Assembly: GCA_035538335.1 (NCBI GenBank)
Contig: DATLKN010000022.1
Location: forward strand, 108,311 to 172,310
Length of the DNA stretch: 64,000 bases
Reading direction: 5' to 3'
From: AP-15 sp035538335
GTDB lineage: Bacteria > Pseudomonadota > Alphaproteobacteria > ATCC43930 > CGMCC-115725
This document shows, piece by piece, positions 43,985 to 52,031 of this stretch (the stretch's first letter is position 1; the number at the start of each line of letters is the position of its first letter). The position numbers and the translations under genes are program-made. Below the pieces are notes generated by a model. That model worked only from the letters and a program-made list of their open reading frames with translations. It had not been told where the DNA came from and ran no database searches.

Positions 43985-45469
43985 ATGGCCGCGCCCGCCT
44001 ACGTATTGGCGATCGACCAGGGGACGACGAGCACGCGCGCCATCCTGTTCGACGAAAGCGGAAACGCCTGCCGCATCGCGCAGCGCGCGTTGACGCAGCA
44101 CCACCCGCGCCCGGGCTGGGTCGAGCACGACCCGGAAGAAATCTGGCGGAGCGTCGTCGACACCTGCCGCGAGGCCGCCGCCGGCGGCAGGATCGCCGCG
44201 ATCGGCATCGCCGACCAGCGCGAGACGACATTGCTCTGGGAGCGCAAGACCGGCCGGCCGGTCGGCAACGCGATCGTCTGGCAGGACCGGCGCACCGCGC
44301 AATTGTGCCGGCGTTGGCAGGAGGAGGGCCTGTCGCCGCTCGTCGAGGCGCGCACCGGCCTCGTCATCGACCCGTATTTTTCCGCCTCCAAGATCCGCTG
44401 GCTGCTCGACGAGGTGCCGGGGCTCGAGCGTCGCGCGCGCGACGGCGAAATCCTCTTCGGCACGATCGACAGCTTTCTCGTGTGGCGGTTGACGGGCGGG
44501 CGGGTGCATGCGAGCGACGTGACGAACGCCTGTCGCACGATGCTCTTCGACATCCGCCGCCTCGAATGGGACGAGGAACTCCTTTCCGCCTTCGCCATTC
44601 CGCGCGCGCTCTTGCCCGAGCCGCGCGACAACGATGCGCATTTCGGCGAGACGACAAGCGATCTTTTGGGCCGCGCGGTGCCGATCGCCGGGATCGCCGG
44701 CGACCAGCAGGCGGCGCTCGTCGGGCAGGCCTGCTTCGCGCCCGGAATGGTCAAATCGACCTACGGCACCGGCGCCTTCGCGCTCATCAATGCCGGCGCC
44801 GCGCCGGCGCGCTCGCGGCACCGCCTCATCTCGACGATCGGCTACCGGCTCGCGGGCGTCACCGCCTACGCGCTCGAAGGCAGCATCTTCGCCGCCGGCG
44901 CCGCCGTCGGCTGGCTGCGCGACCGGCTCAATCTGTTCGAGAAATCGGCGCAGTCCGAGGCCTTGGCGCGCACCGCCGATCCGCGGCAGCGGGTCCATCT
45001 GGTGCCCGGCTTCTCAGGGCTCGGCGCACCCTATTGGGCGCCGGCGGCGCGCGGCGCCATCCTCGGCCTGACGGCGGAATGCGGCGCCGCCGAGATTGCC
45101 CGCGCCGCCCTCGAAGCGGTCGGCCATCAGACCGCCGACCTCGTCGCCGCGATGGCGGCCGACGCCGGGGTCGCCGTTTCGAGCCTGCGCGTCGACGGCG
45201 GCATGGCGGCCAACGACTGGGCGATGCAGTTCATCGCCGACATCGTGCCGGCAACCGTCGAGCGGCCGGAATTTCTCGAAACGACCGCCTGGGGCGCGGC
45301 CTACATCGCCGGGGTCGGAGAGGGGATCTATCCCGCCCCGGCCGAGATGGCGGCGAAGTGGTCGCCCGCCGCCCGCTTCACGCCGCAAATGCCCGAAGAC
45401 GAGCGCGCCGAGCGCCGGGCAGGCTGGGCACGGGCGGCCGCCGCGGTGCTGACGGCGGCGGCGCCGTGA
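43985..45469 (+). CDS. glpK: Glycerol kinase
   Basis: 494-residue FGGY-family kinase that phosphorylates glycerol to glycerol 3-phosphate. N-terminal DQGTTSTRAILFD binds phosphate, GIADQRETTLLWERKTG and AIVWQDRRT line the glycerol site, and YGTGAFALINAG plus RVDGGMAANDWAMQFIADI complete the family signature. Start ATG 43985 follows AAGAGG. The stop overlaps the next gene's GTG. The MalK-like importer is 5 kb away and not obviously linked; no glpD or glpF is visible. Confidence 0.93.
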   Translation: MAAPAYVLAIDQGTTSTRAILFDESGNACRIAQRALTQHHPRPGWVEHDPEEIWRSVVDTCREAAAGGRIAAIGIADQRETTLLWERKTGRPVGNAIVWQDRRTAQLCRRWQEEGLSPLVEARTGLVIDPYFSASKIRWLLDEVPGLERRARDGEILFGTIDSFLVWRLTGGRVHASDVTNACRTMLFDIRRLEWDEELLSAFAIPRALLPEPRDNDAHFGETTSDLLGRAVPIAGIAGDQQAALVGQACFAPGMVKSTYGTGAFALINAGAAPARSRHRLISTIGYRLAGVTAYALEGSIFAAGAAVGWLRDRLNLFEKSAQSEALARTADPRQRVHLVPGFSGLGAPYWAPAARGAILGLTAECGAAEIARAALEAVGHQTADLVAAMAADAGVAVSSLRVDGGMAANDWAMQFIADIVPATVERPEFLETTAWGAAYIAGVGEGIYPAPAEMAAKWSPAARFTPQMPEDERAERRAGWARAAAAVLTAAAP

Positions 45470-45780
45470 ACCTCTTCGACCCGCTCCCCGACGCGCATGC
45501 CGGCGAAGTCGTCGAGGCGCTCTTGTCGCAGCCGGGCCTGCGCATCGAGCGGATCGTCTCGCATGGGCAGGCGAGCCCGCCCGGCTTCTGGTACGACGCG
45601 CCGCGGCGCGAATGGGTGCTGCTCGTCTCGGGAGCGGCGATCTTGCGCTTTGCCGACGAAGAAGAGCCGCGCCGCCTCGGCCCCGGCGACTTTCTCGACA
45701 TTGCCGCGCATCGCCGGCACCGCGTCGAATGGACCGACCCGGCGCGGCCGACGGTGTGGCTCGCCGTCCATTACGGCTAG
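45466..45780 (+). CDS. Small cupin-domain protein
   Basis: 104 residues, starting at GTG 45466 inside the glycerol kinase stop (GTGA). A single cupin barrel with PGFWYDAPRREWVLLVSGAAILRF (motif 1, no classical HxH) and LGPGDFLDIAAHRRHRVEWTDP (motif 2 with two histidines). It resembles the YdbB-like cupins of unknown function. Coupling to glycerol kinase is the only functional hint. Confidence 0.82.
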   Translation: MNLFDPLPDAHAGEVVEALLSQPGLRIERIVSHGQASPPGFWYDAPRREWVLLVSGAAILRFADEEEPRRLGPGDFLDIAAHRRHRVEWTDPARPTVWLAVHYG

Positions 45781-45802
45781 AATTTCGGACAGGGAGGGTG
45801 CG

Positions 45803-47266
45803 ATGAGCGGGAATGTTGGATCGATCAGCCGAAGCTTCGCCCTTTGCGCGATTTTTTACGCGGCTTTCGCCACGGCCGCGGCAGCGCAGCCGGCGGTCAC
45901 GATCAGCCCCGGCTCGGGGCCGCCGACCGCGGCGGTCACGGTCGGCGGTTCGGGTTTCGGCGCCTCGGAGGTGGTTGACATCTATTTCGACACGACCGAT
46001 CTGGCGGTGGCGGCGAGCAACGGCAGGGGCCGTTTCAAGGGCATCGTCCTGACCATTCCGGCGGATGCGCTCCCCGGCACGCACTGGATCACCGCGGTCG
46101 AGCGCCGCAACGACCACGCCGCCCAGCAGGCCTTCACGGTCGCCACCGGCTGGGCAGAATTCGGCTTCGGCCCGCGCAACAGGCGCTACAACCGTTACGA
46201 GAACGTGCTCGGGACCGCGAACGTCGCGGCGCTCGACACGCTGTGGTCTTTCGCGACCGGAAGTTTTGTCCACTCCTCACCTGCGGTGGCAAACGGGATC
46301 GTCTATGTCGGGTCGTTCGACAAGAATGTGTACGCCCTCGACGCCACGACCGGCACGAAGCTGTGGTCCTTCGCGACCGGAGATTTTGTCTACTCCTCAC
46401 CTGCGGTGGCAAACGGGATCGTCTATGTCGGGTCGTTCGACAAGAATGTGTACGCCCTCGACGCGGCGACCGGCGCGATGCTGTGGTTTTTCACGACAGG
46501 AACCTTTGTCGAATCCTCTCCCGCGGTGGTGAACGGGGTCGTCTATGTCGGATCGGAAGATGCCAGCGTCTACGCTCTCGATGCCACGACCGGCGCGAAA
46601 CTGTGGTCTTTCGCGACCGGAAACGCTGTCGCCTCCTCACCCGCGGTGGCGAACGGGGTCGTCTATGTCGGGTCCTTCGACGACAACGTCTACGCCCTCG
46701 ACGCGGCGACCGGCGCGAAACTGTGGTCTTTCGCGACCGGAAGCTCTGTCCTTTCCTCACCCGCGGTGGCGAACGGCGTCGTCTATTTCGGGTCAATCGA
46801 CGGCAATATCTACGCCCTCGACGCCGCGACCGGCGTAAAGCTGTGGTCCTTCGCGACCGGAAGCGGCGTCTACTCCTCACCCGCAGTGGCGAACGGGGTC
46901 GTCTATGTCGGGTCAGGTGATGACAATATCTACGCCCTCGACGCCGCGACCGGCGCGATGCTGTGGTCCTCCGCGACCGGGAGCGCCGTCTCCTCCTCTC
47001 CGGCGGTGGCGAACGGGGTGGTCTACGTCGGGTCCGATGACGACAATATCTACGCCCTCGACGCCGCGACCGGCACGAAGCTGTGGTCATCCGCGACCGG
47101 GAGCGCCGTCTTCTCCTCTCCGGCGGTGGCGAACGGCGTCGTCTATTTCGGGTCAGGCGACCACAACATCTATGCCGCCTCGGGGGCCGCTCCGCCGGTG
47201 GCCGGCGCGGCGCCGCCGCGTCTCTCCGAACTGCATGCGAATCTGAGCTTGGCGCCGGCGGATTGA
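45803..47266 (+). CDS. Exported PQQ-like beta-propeller protein with eight near-identical repeats
   Basis: 487 residues. Signal peptide (about 1-32, AAAAQ), then an IPT/TIG-like beta domain (about 33-120). From W148 there are eight consecutive repeats of exactly 40 residues, pattern W-S-F-A-T-G-(x4)-S-S-P-A-V-A-N-G-V-V-Y-V-G-S-(x4)-N-I-Y-A-L-D. Eight 4-stranded blades would close a complete PQQ-type propeller. The tail (468-487) is short and Pro/Ala-rich. No PQQ-dehydrogenase active-site residues are seen, so it is more likely a binding scaffold. Ribosome site GGGAGGG precedes ATG 45803. Confidence 0.88.
   Translation: MSGNVGSISRSFALCAIFYAAFATAAAAQPAVTISPGSGPPTAAVTVGGSGFGASEVVDIYFDTTDLAVAASNGRGRFKGIVLTIPADALPGTHWITAVERRNDHAAQQAFTVATGWAEFGFGPRNRRYNRYENVLGTANVAALDTLWSFATGSFVHSSPAVANGIVYVGSFDKNVYALDATTGTKLWSFATGDFVYSSPAVANGIVYVGSFDKNVYALDAATGAMLWFFTTGTFVESSPAVVNGVVYVGSEDASVYALDATTGAKLWSFATGNAVASSPAVANGVVYVGSFDDNVYALDAATGAKLWSFATGSSVLSSPAVANGVVYFGSIDGNIYALDAATGVKLWSFATGSGVYSSPAVANGVVYVGSGDDNIYALDAATGAMLWSSATGSAVSSSPAVANGVVYVGSDDDNIYALDAATGTKLWSSATGSAVFSSPAVANGVVYFGSGDHNIYAASGAAPPVAGAAPPRLSELHANLSLAPAD
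46244..47203 (+). repeat. Eight tandem 120-bp coding repeats
   Basis: Repeats start at 46244, 46364, 46484, 46604, 46724, 46844, 46964 and 47084, each opening with TGGTCTTTCGCGACCGG-like sequence. They match closely even at synonymous positions, so recent duplication or gene conversion is likely. The last unit diverges at its 3' end. Confidence 0.9.
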
Positions 47267-47283
47267 GGTCGCGAGGCCGGTCC

Positions 47284-47456
47284 AGTGCTTAGACGCATTC
47301 GGACAGTACACGGCACCAAGCAACTCGTCATGCCCGGATTTGGTTCGGGCATCCACGGGGCCGCGACGGGTGTTGCGGGGCGAGGGAAAGACGTGCATGG
47401 CCGGGTCAAGCCCGGCCAAGACGATGAAGTGAATCATATGTTTGCGTCTGAGCACT
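47284..47456. repeat. 173-bp element with terminal inverted repeats
   Basis: AGTGCTTAGACGCA (47284-47297) is inverted at 47443-47456 (TGCGTCTGAGCACT), 13 of 14 matching. Inside are two further hairpins: TGCCCGGATTTGGTTCGGGCA (47331-47351) and GGCCGGGTCAAGCCCGGCC (47399-47417). It fills the gap between converging genes and its right end overlaps the hotdog gene's stop codon. No clear target-site duplication. MITE-like element or bidirectional terminator. Confidence 0.6.
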
Positions 47457-47859
47457 AGCCGCCCATCTTCACCCGCTTCGCCTCGATCGCCGCCGCGAGG
47501 CGCGCCTTCTCGACGATCATGCGCTGGTGGGTGGCGCGCGCCACTTCCTCGACGGCGTCGCGCACGACGATCTCGAACGAGACGCGGCGTCCGTCGACGG
47601 CGACGACCCGCGCCTGGTGCGTCACGCTCATCCCGAGCGGGGTCGGGCGCCGGTGCTCGATCTCGACCCGGACCCCGACCGAATCCTCGCCGGCGCCGAT
47701 ATGGAGGAGGAGCCAGTCGCGGCACGCGGTCTCCAGATCATGGACGATGCTCGGCGTCGCATAGACGCGCAGCTGCGGCCCCATGAAGCCGATCGCCCGC
47801 CCCTCGTCGACGGTGAAGGAGCGGCTGAATTCGGCGCCGGGTTCGATCGCGCTCGTCAT
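47455..47859 (-). CDS. Hotdog-fold thioesterase-like protein
   Basis: 134 residues from ATG 47859 (GGAGG 5 bases upstream; ATG 47871 is in frame but less well placed). Predicted hotdog fold, with VYATPSIVHDLETACRDWLLLHIGAGEDSVGVRVEIEHRRPTPLGMSV and VEEVARATHQRMIV. This is the pattern of FlK-like (fluoroacetyl-CoA-type) thioesterases, whose catalytic Thr, Glu and His may correspond to T39, E47 and H80-region residues; that mapping is by eye. Substrate unknown. Its 3' end meets the repeat element. Confidence 0.75.
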   Translation of the reverse strand: MTSAIEPGAEFSRSFTVDEGRAIGFMGPQLRVYATPSIVHDLETACRDWLLLHIGAGEDSVGVRVEIEHRRPTPLGMSVTHQARVVAVDGRRVSFEIVVRDAVEEVARATHQRMIVEKARLAAAIEAKRVKMGG

Positions 47860-47950
47860 CGAGGCCTCCATCCGGGTTTGCCGCGATAGTGGCGGGCTTC
47901 GCGGCGAGAGGCTAGCCTGCCGCCGCCGCTCACTTGCGAAGGCGACAGCG

Positions 47951-48784
47951 ATGCCGGGCCAATTGCCGCAGCCGGGGCAAGTCTTTCTCGATCACGTCGC
48001 GCATTTCGTCCCGGACATCGAGGCCGCGGCGGCGGCCTTCGAAGCGTGCGGCTTTCGCCTGACCCCCTTCACCGCACAGGTCAACCGGGCAGAAGGCGGC
48101 ATCGTGCCGGCCGGCACCGGCAATCGCTGCGCGATGCTTTCCGCCGGCTATGTCGAGATCTTGGCCAAGACCTCCGACACCCCGCTCGCCCGCCAGCTGG
48201 AGGCGCGCCTCGGCCGGCATGTCGGGCTGCACCTCACCGCCTTCTCGAGCGCCGATCCGGCGGCCGAGCGCGAGCGTCTCGCCGCCGCGGGCTTTCCCGT
48301 TTTGCCGCTCGTCGATATGCGCCGGCCGGTCGGCAGCGAAGAGGCGCATTTCACGATCGCGCGCATCGCCGAGGATGCGATGCCGGAGGGACGCATGCAG
48401 TTCCTCACGCACCACACGCCGCATCTCGTCTGGCGCGAGGGTTATCTCGAGCATCCCAGCGGCGCGCAGGCGCTGCTCGCCGTGTGGATCGCCGCGGCCG
48501 ACCCGGCCGAGGCGGCCGCCCGCTTCGCGCGCTTCACCGGCCGGCCCGCCCGCCGCGAGCACGGCCGCATGACTATCGGCCTCGACCGCGGCGCCCTTTT
48601 CTTCGCCACTCCGGATTTTCTCGAGATCGCGTTCGGCATCATGCCCGGCCCACCCACCCCCTATCTCGCCGCCTACGAGCTCGAAGCCGGCAGCCTGCCC
48701 GCCGCCGGCCGGCCGATCGCCGGCGGCGCCGCGCTGACATTGCCGCCGGCGCTCGGCGGCACGATCCTCTTTCGGCCGCGCTGA
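47951..48784 (+). CDS. VOC/glyoxalase-like domain protein
   Basis: 277 residues built from glyoxalase-type beta-alpha-beta-beta-beta modules, resembling PF13468. The start FLDHVAHFVPDIEAAAAAFEACGF is a typical first module with the metal-ligand histidine, and further histidines (HVGLHLTAF, THHTPH) follow. Metal-dependent dioxygenase, isomerase or lyase activity are all possible. ATG 47951 follows GAAGG. The next gene starts about 70 bases after its stop. Confidence 0.78.
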   Translation: MPGQLPQPGQVFLDHVAHFVPDIEAAAAAFEACGFRLTPFTAQVNRAEGGIVPAGTGNRCAMLSAGYVEILAKTSDTPLARQLEARLGRHVGLHLTAFSSADPAAERERLAAAGFPVLPLVDMRRPVGSEEAHFTIARIAEDAMPEGRMQFLTHHTPHLVWREGYLEHPSGAQALLAVWIAAADPAEAAARFARFTGRPARREHGRMTIGLDRGALFFATPDFLEIAFGIMPGPPTPYLAAYELEAGSLPAAGRPIAGGAALTLPPALGGTILFRPR

Positions 48785-48853
48785 ATCGGCAGTTGGAAGG
48801 GACGCGGCGTTGCGGCATTGTCGGCCATCCCTGCACGCGCTGCGGAGACTGCA

Positions 48854-49678
48854 ATGCGGTTGAGCGTCGTCACCTTTCTGCGTCCCGCCGGCGAGCCGCC
48901 GGGGAAATCGCTCAGCCGCATCGCCGATTATGCGCGCCGCGTCGAGGCCGCCGGGTTTCCGGGGATCTGGGTCACCGATTCGTTGGGCCGCGGCTGGCCG
49001 ACGCTCGACCCGCTCGTCGCGCTCGGCGCGCTCGCGGCGGCGACGAAGCGGCTGGAACTCGGCACCGCCGTCTTGCAGGTGCCGCTGCGCCACCCGATCG
49101 ACCTCGCCCACCGCATCCAATCGGTGCAGGCGCTGTCGGGCGGGCGATTGAGGCTCGGCGTCGGCAGCGGCTCGACCGAGGCCGATTTCAAGCTGCTGGA
49201 CGCCGACTACCCGGCCCGGTTCCGCACGCTGATGTCCTCGCTCGACATCATGCGCCGCGCCTGGAGGGGCGAGACCGTCAACGGCGGCGTGCTGACGCCC
49301 TGGCCCGGCACCGAGGGCGGGCCGCCGGTATTGCTCGGCGCCTGGCGCAACCCGCGCTGGATCGCCTATGCAGCACAGCAATGTCAGGGCTGGATCGCCT
49401 CGGGGCTCTATTCGAGCTGGGAGGATCTCGAGGCCGGCATGCGCCGCTACCGCGCCGCCGGCGGAAAAAACGCCGTTCTCGCCAACGTTGTCGTCGATCT
49501 GAACAACCGCCCCGAACCGGGCAGCCTGGCGGCGCGCGCCCAGGTCTCGCTCGTCGCGCTGCCGGCGGACGCGCGGCAGCGGTTGAAGCGGATCGAGCAG
49601 ATCGGCTTCGACGAGGTCTTGCTCGTCTCGCCGGGCGGCGCGCTCGACGAGATCGAACGGGTGCGCGACTTCCTGTAA
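48854..49678 (+). CDS. LLM-class flavin oxidoreductase (luciferase-like)
   Basis: 274 residues from ATG 48854, with GGAGA upstream. A TIM barrel of the bacterial luciferase/F420 group: FPGIWVTDSLGRG, LGTAVLQVPLRHPIDLAHRIQSVQALSGGRLRLGVGSGSTEADF and PPVLLGAWRNPRWI. Such enzymes use FMN or F420 to oxidise or reduce small organic substrates. Which cofactor is used cannot be told. It may be cotranscribed with the VOC protein. Confidence 0.85.
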   Translation: MRLSVVTFLRPAGEPPGKSLSRIADYARRVEAAGFPGIWVTDSLGRGWPTLDPLVALGALAAATKRLELGTAVLQVPLRHPIDLAHRIQSVQALSGGRLRLGVGSGSTEADFKLLDADYPARFRTLMSSLDIMRRAWRGETVNGGVLTPWPGTEGGPPVLLGAWRNPRWIAYAAQQCQGWIASGLYSSWEDLEAGMRRYRAAGGKNAVLANVVVDLNNRPEPGSLAARAQVSLVALPADARQRLKRIEQIGFDEVLLVSPGGALDEIERVRDFL

Positions 49679-49710
49679 GCGGCGCCCCCCTGCTGCGTCT
49701 CGGCCCGCGG

Positions 49711-49830
49711 GTGCTTCGAGACGCGCCTTTCAGGCGCTCCTCAGCGCTTGTGAAGGAATTGGCAAAACGGTGCGCTGCACGAACATCCTGCGTCCTTCGA
49801 GACGGCGCTCCGCGCCTCCTCAGGATGAGG
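49711..49830. repeat. Degenerate palindromic repeats
   Basis: Two related units: one at 49711-49742 (GTGCTTCGAGACGCGCC...CTCCTCAGC) and one at 49791-49830 (CGTCCTTCGAGACGGCG...CTCCTCAGGATGAGG). The second is a common REP-type sequence in alphaproteobacteria. They lie between the LLM and VOC genes, which converge. Confidence 0.65.
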
Positions 49831-49851
49831 TGGTGCTTTGATAGCATTAAG

Positions 49852-49881
49852 AAAAAAACTCATCCCCGGCCTCCGCCGGGG
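49852..49881 (-). terminator. Intrinsic terminator of the VOC gene
   Basis: CCCCGGC (49864-49870) and GCCGGGG (49875-49881) form a perfect 7-bp stem with a 4-base loop. On the minus strand it is followed after five bases by seven Ts (49858-49852). It lies 24 bases past the VOC gene's stop, as expected for an intrinsic terminator. Confidence 0.65.
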
Positions 49882-49904
49882 CAGGCTCTGAGGAAGATTC
49901 AGCT

Positions 49905-50375
49905 TCACACGCCCGGGCGGGCGAAATTGCGGTCGAGATGGCCTTTGCCTTCGAGGTCGCCCTTTTCGAACAGCCAGCTGTAGCCGCCCTCCGGGTTGGT
50001 CAGGATCTCCCAGCAATTGCCGTCGGCGTCCCAGAAGTAGAAGCTGTAGGTGCCGTGCTGCAGCACCGGCTTCGAAATTTTCCTCAGCTTCCATGTCTCG
50101 GCCTCGGCGCAAACGACGCGGTGCGCCTCGTCGACCTCTTGCCTGGTGCGTACGTCGAGGCCGTTGTGGTTCAACAGGTTCATCTCGCCGACGCGTTTCG
50201 AATAGACGACCGCGATGGTGTGCGGACCGCCCAAGCGCACGAGCAGCGAGATCGGGCTCGTCTGCACCACGTCGAGGCCGAGGAACTCCTCGTAGAAGCG
50301 GCGCGAAAAGGCGAGGTCGCGGCTGTCGAGCGTGCCGTGCGACAGGAAGTTGAGCTTCAGTCTCGGTGCCGGCAT
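49905..50375 (-). CDS. VOC-family protein
   Basis: 156 residues from ATG 50375, with GGAGGGG upstream. A VOC module pair: LNFLSHGTLDSRDLAFSRRFYEEFLGLDVV and TYSFYFWDADGNCWEILTNPEGG. Histidine and C-terminal Glu (WEIL) metal ligands are present in the usual places. It lies downstream of the arsenic operon on the same strand, but it lacks the cysteine pair that organoarsenical lyase ArsI uses to bind the substrate. It resembles glyoxalase/extradiol-type proteins of unknown substrate. Confidence 0.78.
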   Translation of the reverse strand: MPAPRLKLNFLSHGTLDSRDLAFSRRFYEEFLGLDVVQTSPISLLVRLGGPHTIAVVYSKRVGEMNLLNHNGLDVRTRQEVDEAHRVVCAEAETWKLRKISKPVLQHGTYSFYFWDADGNCWEILTNPEGGYSWLFEKGDLEGKGHLDRNFARPGV

Positions 50376-50430
50376 CGGCCCCTCCATGGTCGTGTCTCGC
50401 CGCCGACGATAGCGGATGTACCGGCGCAGA

Positions 50431-51513
50431 CTATGCCGCGGCGCCGCGCTCGTACCAGCGCCGCGATTTGAGCACGATCGCGACGACCGACAGCATGACC
50501 GGCACCTCGACGAGAACGCCGACAACGGTCGCGAGCGCCGCCCCCGACTGGAAGCCGAAGAGCGCGATCGCCGCGGCGACCGCCAGCTCGAAGAAGTTGG
50601 AGGCGCCGATCAATGCCGAAGGACAGGCGATGCTGTGGGCGACGCCGAGCGCGCGGTTGAGGAAATAGGCGATGCCGGCGTTCAAATAGACCTGGATCAC
50701 GATCGGCACAGCGAGCAGCAGGATGACGAGCGGCTGGCGCACGATCTCCTCGCCCTGGAAACCGAACAGCAGCACGAGCGTCGAGAGCAGCGCCAACAAC
50801 GAAATCGGCTGCAGCACGCGCAGCATCTGCGCCAGCGCCGCGATGCCGCCTCTCTTCAACAGCGAGCCCCGCCACAACTGCGCGGCGATGACCGGCACGA
50901 CGATGTAGAGGCCGACCGACAAGAGCAGCGTCGTCCACGGCACCGTGATCGAGGAGAGCCCGAGCAAGAGGCCGACGATCGGCGCGAAGGCGAAGATCAT
51001 GATCGTGTCGTTGAGCGCGACCTGGGTCAGCGTGAAGTTCGGGTCGCCGTCGGAGAGGTTCGACCACACGAAGACCATCGCCGTGCAGGGCGCCGCGGCC
51101 AGAAGAATGAGCCCGGCGATATAGCTATCGATCTGGCCGGCCGGCAGCAGCGGGCGAAACAGCCAGCCGATGAAGAGCCAGCCGAGCGCCGCCATGCTGA
51201 AAGGCTTGACGAGCCAGTTGATGCCGACCGTCACGGCGACGCCGCGCCAGGCCTCGGCGAGACGGGCGAGCGCGGCGAAATCGACCTTCAGGAGCATCGG
51301 CACGATCATCAGCCAGATGAGGATCGCGACCGGGATGTTGACTTGCGCGACGGTCATGCGGCCGAGCGCCTCGAACGGGCCCGGCACGAGACGGCCGAGC
51401 ACGATGCCGGCGAGGATGCACAGCGCCACCCAGATCGAGAGGTACCGTTCGACCGGTCCCAGCGAGGGCCGCGCGGCGCGCGGCGGGGCCGAGGCCGTGG
51501 CGGGCGCGCTCAC
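50431..51513 (-). CDS. acr3: Arsenite efflux transporter, ACR3 family
   Basis: 360 residues, ten predicted helices. Start GTG 51513 overlaps the arsC stop (GTGA). The helix-4 segment APCTAMVFVWSNLSDGDPN contains the cysteine essential for arsenite transport in ACR3 proteins; FFELAVAAAIALFG near the end is another family hallmark. It exports As(III) across the inner membrane using the membrane potential. Last gene of the arsR-arsM-arsC-acr3 unit. Confidence 0.94.
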   Translation of the reverse strand: MSAPATASAPPRAARPSLGPVERYLSIWVALCILAGIVLGRLVPGPFEALGRMTVAQVNIPVAILIWLMIVPMLLKVDFAALARLAEAWRGVAVTVGINWLVKPFSMAALGWLFIGWLFRPLLPAGQIDSYIAGLILLAAAPCTAMVFVWSNLSDGDPNFTLTQVALNDTIMIFAFAPIVGLLLGLSSITVPWTTLLLSVGLYIVVPVIAAQLWRGSLLKRGGIAALAQMLRVLQPISLLALLSTLVLLFGFQGEEIVRQPLVILLLAVPIVIQVYLNAGIAYFLNRALGVAHSIACPSALIGASNFFELAVAAAIALFGFQSGAALATVVGVLVEVPVMLSVVAIVLKSRRWYERGAAA

Positions 51514-52031
51514 GACGCCGCCTCGTGCGCGGCGGCGCCGAGCCGCGCGATCTCGGCCGTGCGATGCGTCAGCGCCACGCGGTCGAGCTTCTCGATCGGC
51601 AGCGCAAGAAAGAGCTTGATGCGTGTTTCGAGGCGCTGAAAGGCGTCGCGGAAGGCTCGCCGACTTTCGCCCTCGCCGCCTTCGACCGCCGCCGGGTCGG
51701 GGACGCCCCAATGCGCGGTGACCGGGTTGCCGGGCCAGGCCGGGCAGGATTCGCCGGCCGCGGCGTCGCACACCGTGAAGACGAAATCCATGACCGGGGC
51801 GCCGGGGCGGGCGAACTCGTCCCAGCTCTTGCTGTAGAGCCCGCGCGTCGAGAGCCCCGCCTTTTCAAGCAGCTCGAGCGCCAGCGGATGCACCTGCCCG
51901 CGCGGAAAGCTGCCGGCGCTATAACCCTTGAACCGGCCCTTGCCGAAATGGTCGACCAGCGCCTCGGCAAGGATGCTGCGCGCCGAATTGCCGGTGCACA
52001 GGAAAAGGACGTTGTAGACCCGGCGGCTCAT
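51510..52031 (-). CDS. arsC: Arsenate reductase, low-molecular-weight phosphatase type
   Basis: 173 residues. The phosphate-loop motif CTGNSARS starts at C12, followed by the later cysteines FTVCD and ESCPAWPG that complete the thiol relay in the thioredoxin-coupled class. It reduces arsenate to arsenite for ACR3 export. The C-terminal extension (about 135-173) is mainly helical and longer than in the Staphylococcus enzyme. ATG 52031 overlaps the arsM stop by 4 bp. Confidence 0.93.
   Translation of the reverse strand: MSRRVYNVLFLCTGNSARSILAEALVDHFGKGRFKGYSAGSFPRGQVHPLALELLEKAGLSTRGLYSKSWDEFARPGAPVMDFVFTVCDAAAGESCPAWPGNPVTAHWGVPDPAAVEGGEGESRRAFRDAFQRLETRIKLFLALPIEKLDRVALTHRTAEIARLGAAAHEAAS

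Noticed and set aside
34834..45469. Glycerol or glycerol-phosphate uptake system linking the importer with glpK
   Set aside because: The UgpC-like ATPase made this tempting, but glpK is about 5 kb away with unrelated genes between, and the binding protein shows no specific glycerol-phosphate signature.
49905..50375. VOC protein as ArsI organoarsenical lyase
   Set aside because: Position beside acr3 is suggestive, but the adjacent cysteine pair that binds the arsenical in ArsI is absent; only one isolated cysteine lies in that part of the protein.
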